Shown in pieces: positions 63,796 through 64,000 of a DNA stretch of 64,000 nt (position 1 is its first letter; the number at the start of each line of letters is the position of its first letter). The DNA lies in the NCBI GenBank assembly GCA_963846775.1, contig CAWJXB010000006.1:1984001-2048000 (forward strand). The letters run 5' to 3'. The position numbers were made by a program, and so were the translations under genes. The notes beneath the pieces were generated by a model. It made no database searches, was not told the DNA's origin, and was given only the letters and a program-made list of their open reading frames with translations. Source of the DNA: CAVYXA01 sp963846775 (lineage in GTDB: Bacteria > Verrucomicrobiota > Verrucomicrobiia > Chthoniobacterales > UBA10450).

Positions 63796-64000
63796 AACGC
63801 ATCTGGCCTCTGCTCAAGAACACCATCCAGGTGCGGTGTTATCTTCGCGGTGGGCCGGCGGGCATCTTGTTCCGCCAAAGAAGGGGTCGGACTCGCCGCG
63901 GCGAGCCTGTGGGGCAACCGGGCGCCCCCTGGTTAGGGTTTTCGTCGGCCGTCTCGGCCGAAGCGAGTCTGTCCTGTGGCGGACGAAGATACCTGCGCTC
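63796..64000. other. Gene-free end of window
   Basis: No gene was found. The segment CCTGGTTAGGGTTTTCGTCG and TGTCCTGTGGCGGACGAAG is repeat-like but does not form a clear hairpin. Any following gene starts beyond the window. Confidence 0.5.

Overview
The window looks like a chromosome segment from a soil-type member of the Verrucomicrobia (Spartobacteria / Chthoniobacterales, similar to 'Candidatus Udaeobacter'). The assignment rests on four things read in the sequence: a TGTTC-N4-GAACA box of the type reported for verrucomicrobial LexA in front of a mutagenesis operon; two large secreted proteins sharing a C-terminal module ending in dockerin-like repeats that I associate with this group; didermal traits (Lnt, GmhA, porin, polysaccharide export); and a very high density of short palindromic repeats between and inside genes. 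There is no transposase, integrase, phage gene or CRISPR array. One tRNA gene (Thr, CGT) was found.

Layout. 1-4.3 kb: end of a tyrosine-kinase/export gene pair for exopolysaccharide, then pgsA-moaE and gnd. 4.4-8.8 kb: an SOS mutagenesis unit (dnaE2 and a shortened, frameshifted imuB) behind a LexA-like box. 8.8-11.8 kb: a complete pqqABCDE operon, including a 29-residue PqqA, a PqqB whose only sensible start is ATT, and a PqqC with a one-base frameshift. 12-18.3 kb: lnt, a MATE exporter, glutaryl-CoA dehydrogenase and a homoaconitase-like hydratase. 18.5-25.5 kb: a kelch-repeat secreted protein and an autotransporter-like protein on either side of a uracil-DNA glycosylase, then a TPR protein. 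25.7-30.4 kb: SCP2-like, DUF1460, a MetX-like hydrolase and an M48 protease. 30.6-35.3 kb: nuoCD, two coiled-coil membrane proteins, gatCA. 35.3-46.7 kb: glycosyltransferase, tRNA, Usp, TauE, ferredoxin, thiD, rnc, an S41 protease, purD, nfo, vapBC, sufD. 46.9-56.8 kb: pckG, rhomboid-like protein, gmhA, sodC with an arginase-fold protein, iron permease, nth, DUF721, CHAD and CYTH proteins, a LMW-phosphatase/arsenate reductase. 56.9-63.8 kb: a porin and a three-gene electron-transfer module (cNMP-sensing Fe-S protein, membrane protein with histidine-rich helices, decaheme cytochrome), then a DUF3008 protein.

The strongest unexplained signal is that several families of palindromic repeat lie not only between genes but inside reading frames and stay translatable. 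dnaE2 carries two copies of a roughly 130-160 bp cloverleaf-like palindrome in opposite orientations. imuB, the homoaconitase gene, pckG and the membrane cytochrome gene appear to carry other palindromes in frame. purD has lost its stop codon into one, thiD takes its start codon from one, and the gatA stop codon lies inside the terminal inverted repeat of a MITE-like element. This resembles the protein-embedded Rickettsia palindromic elements. A second theme is three apparent single-gene frameshifts (imuB, pqqC and a coiled-coil gene), which may be real decay or consensus errors.
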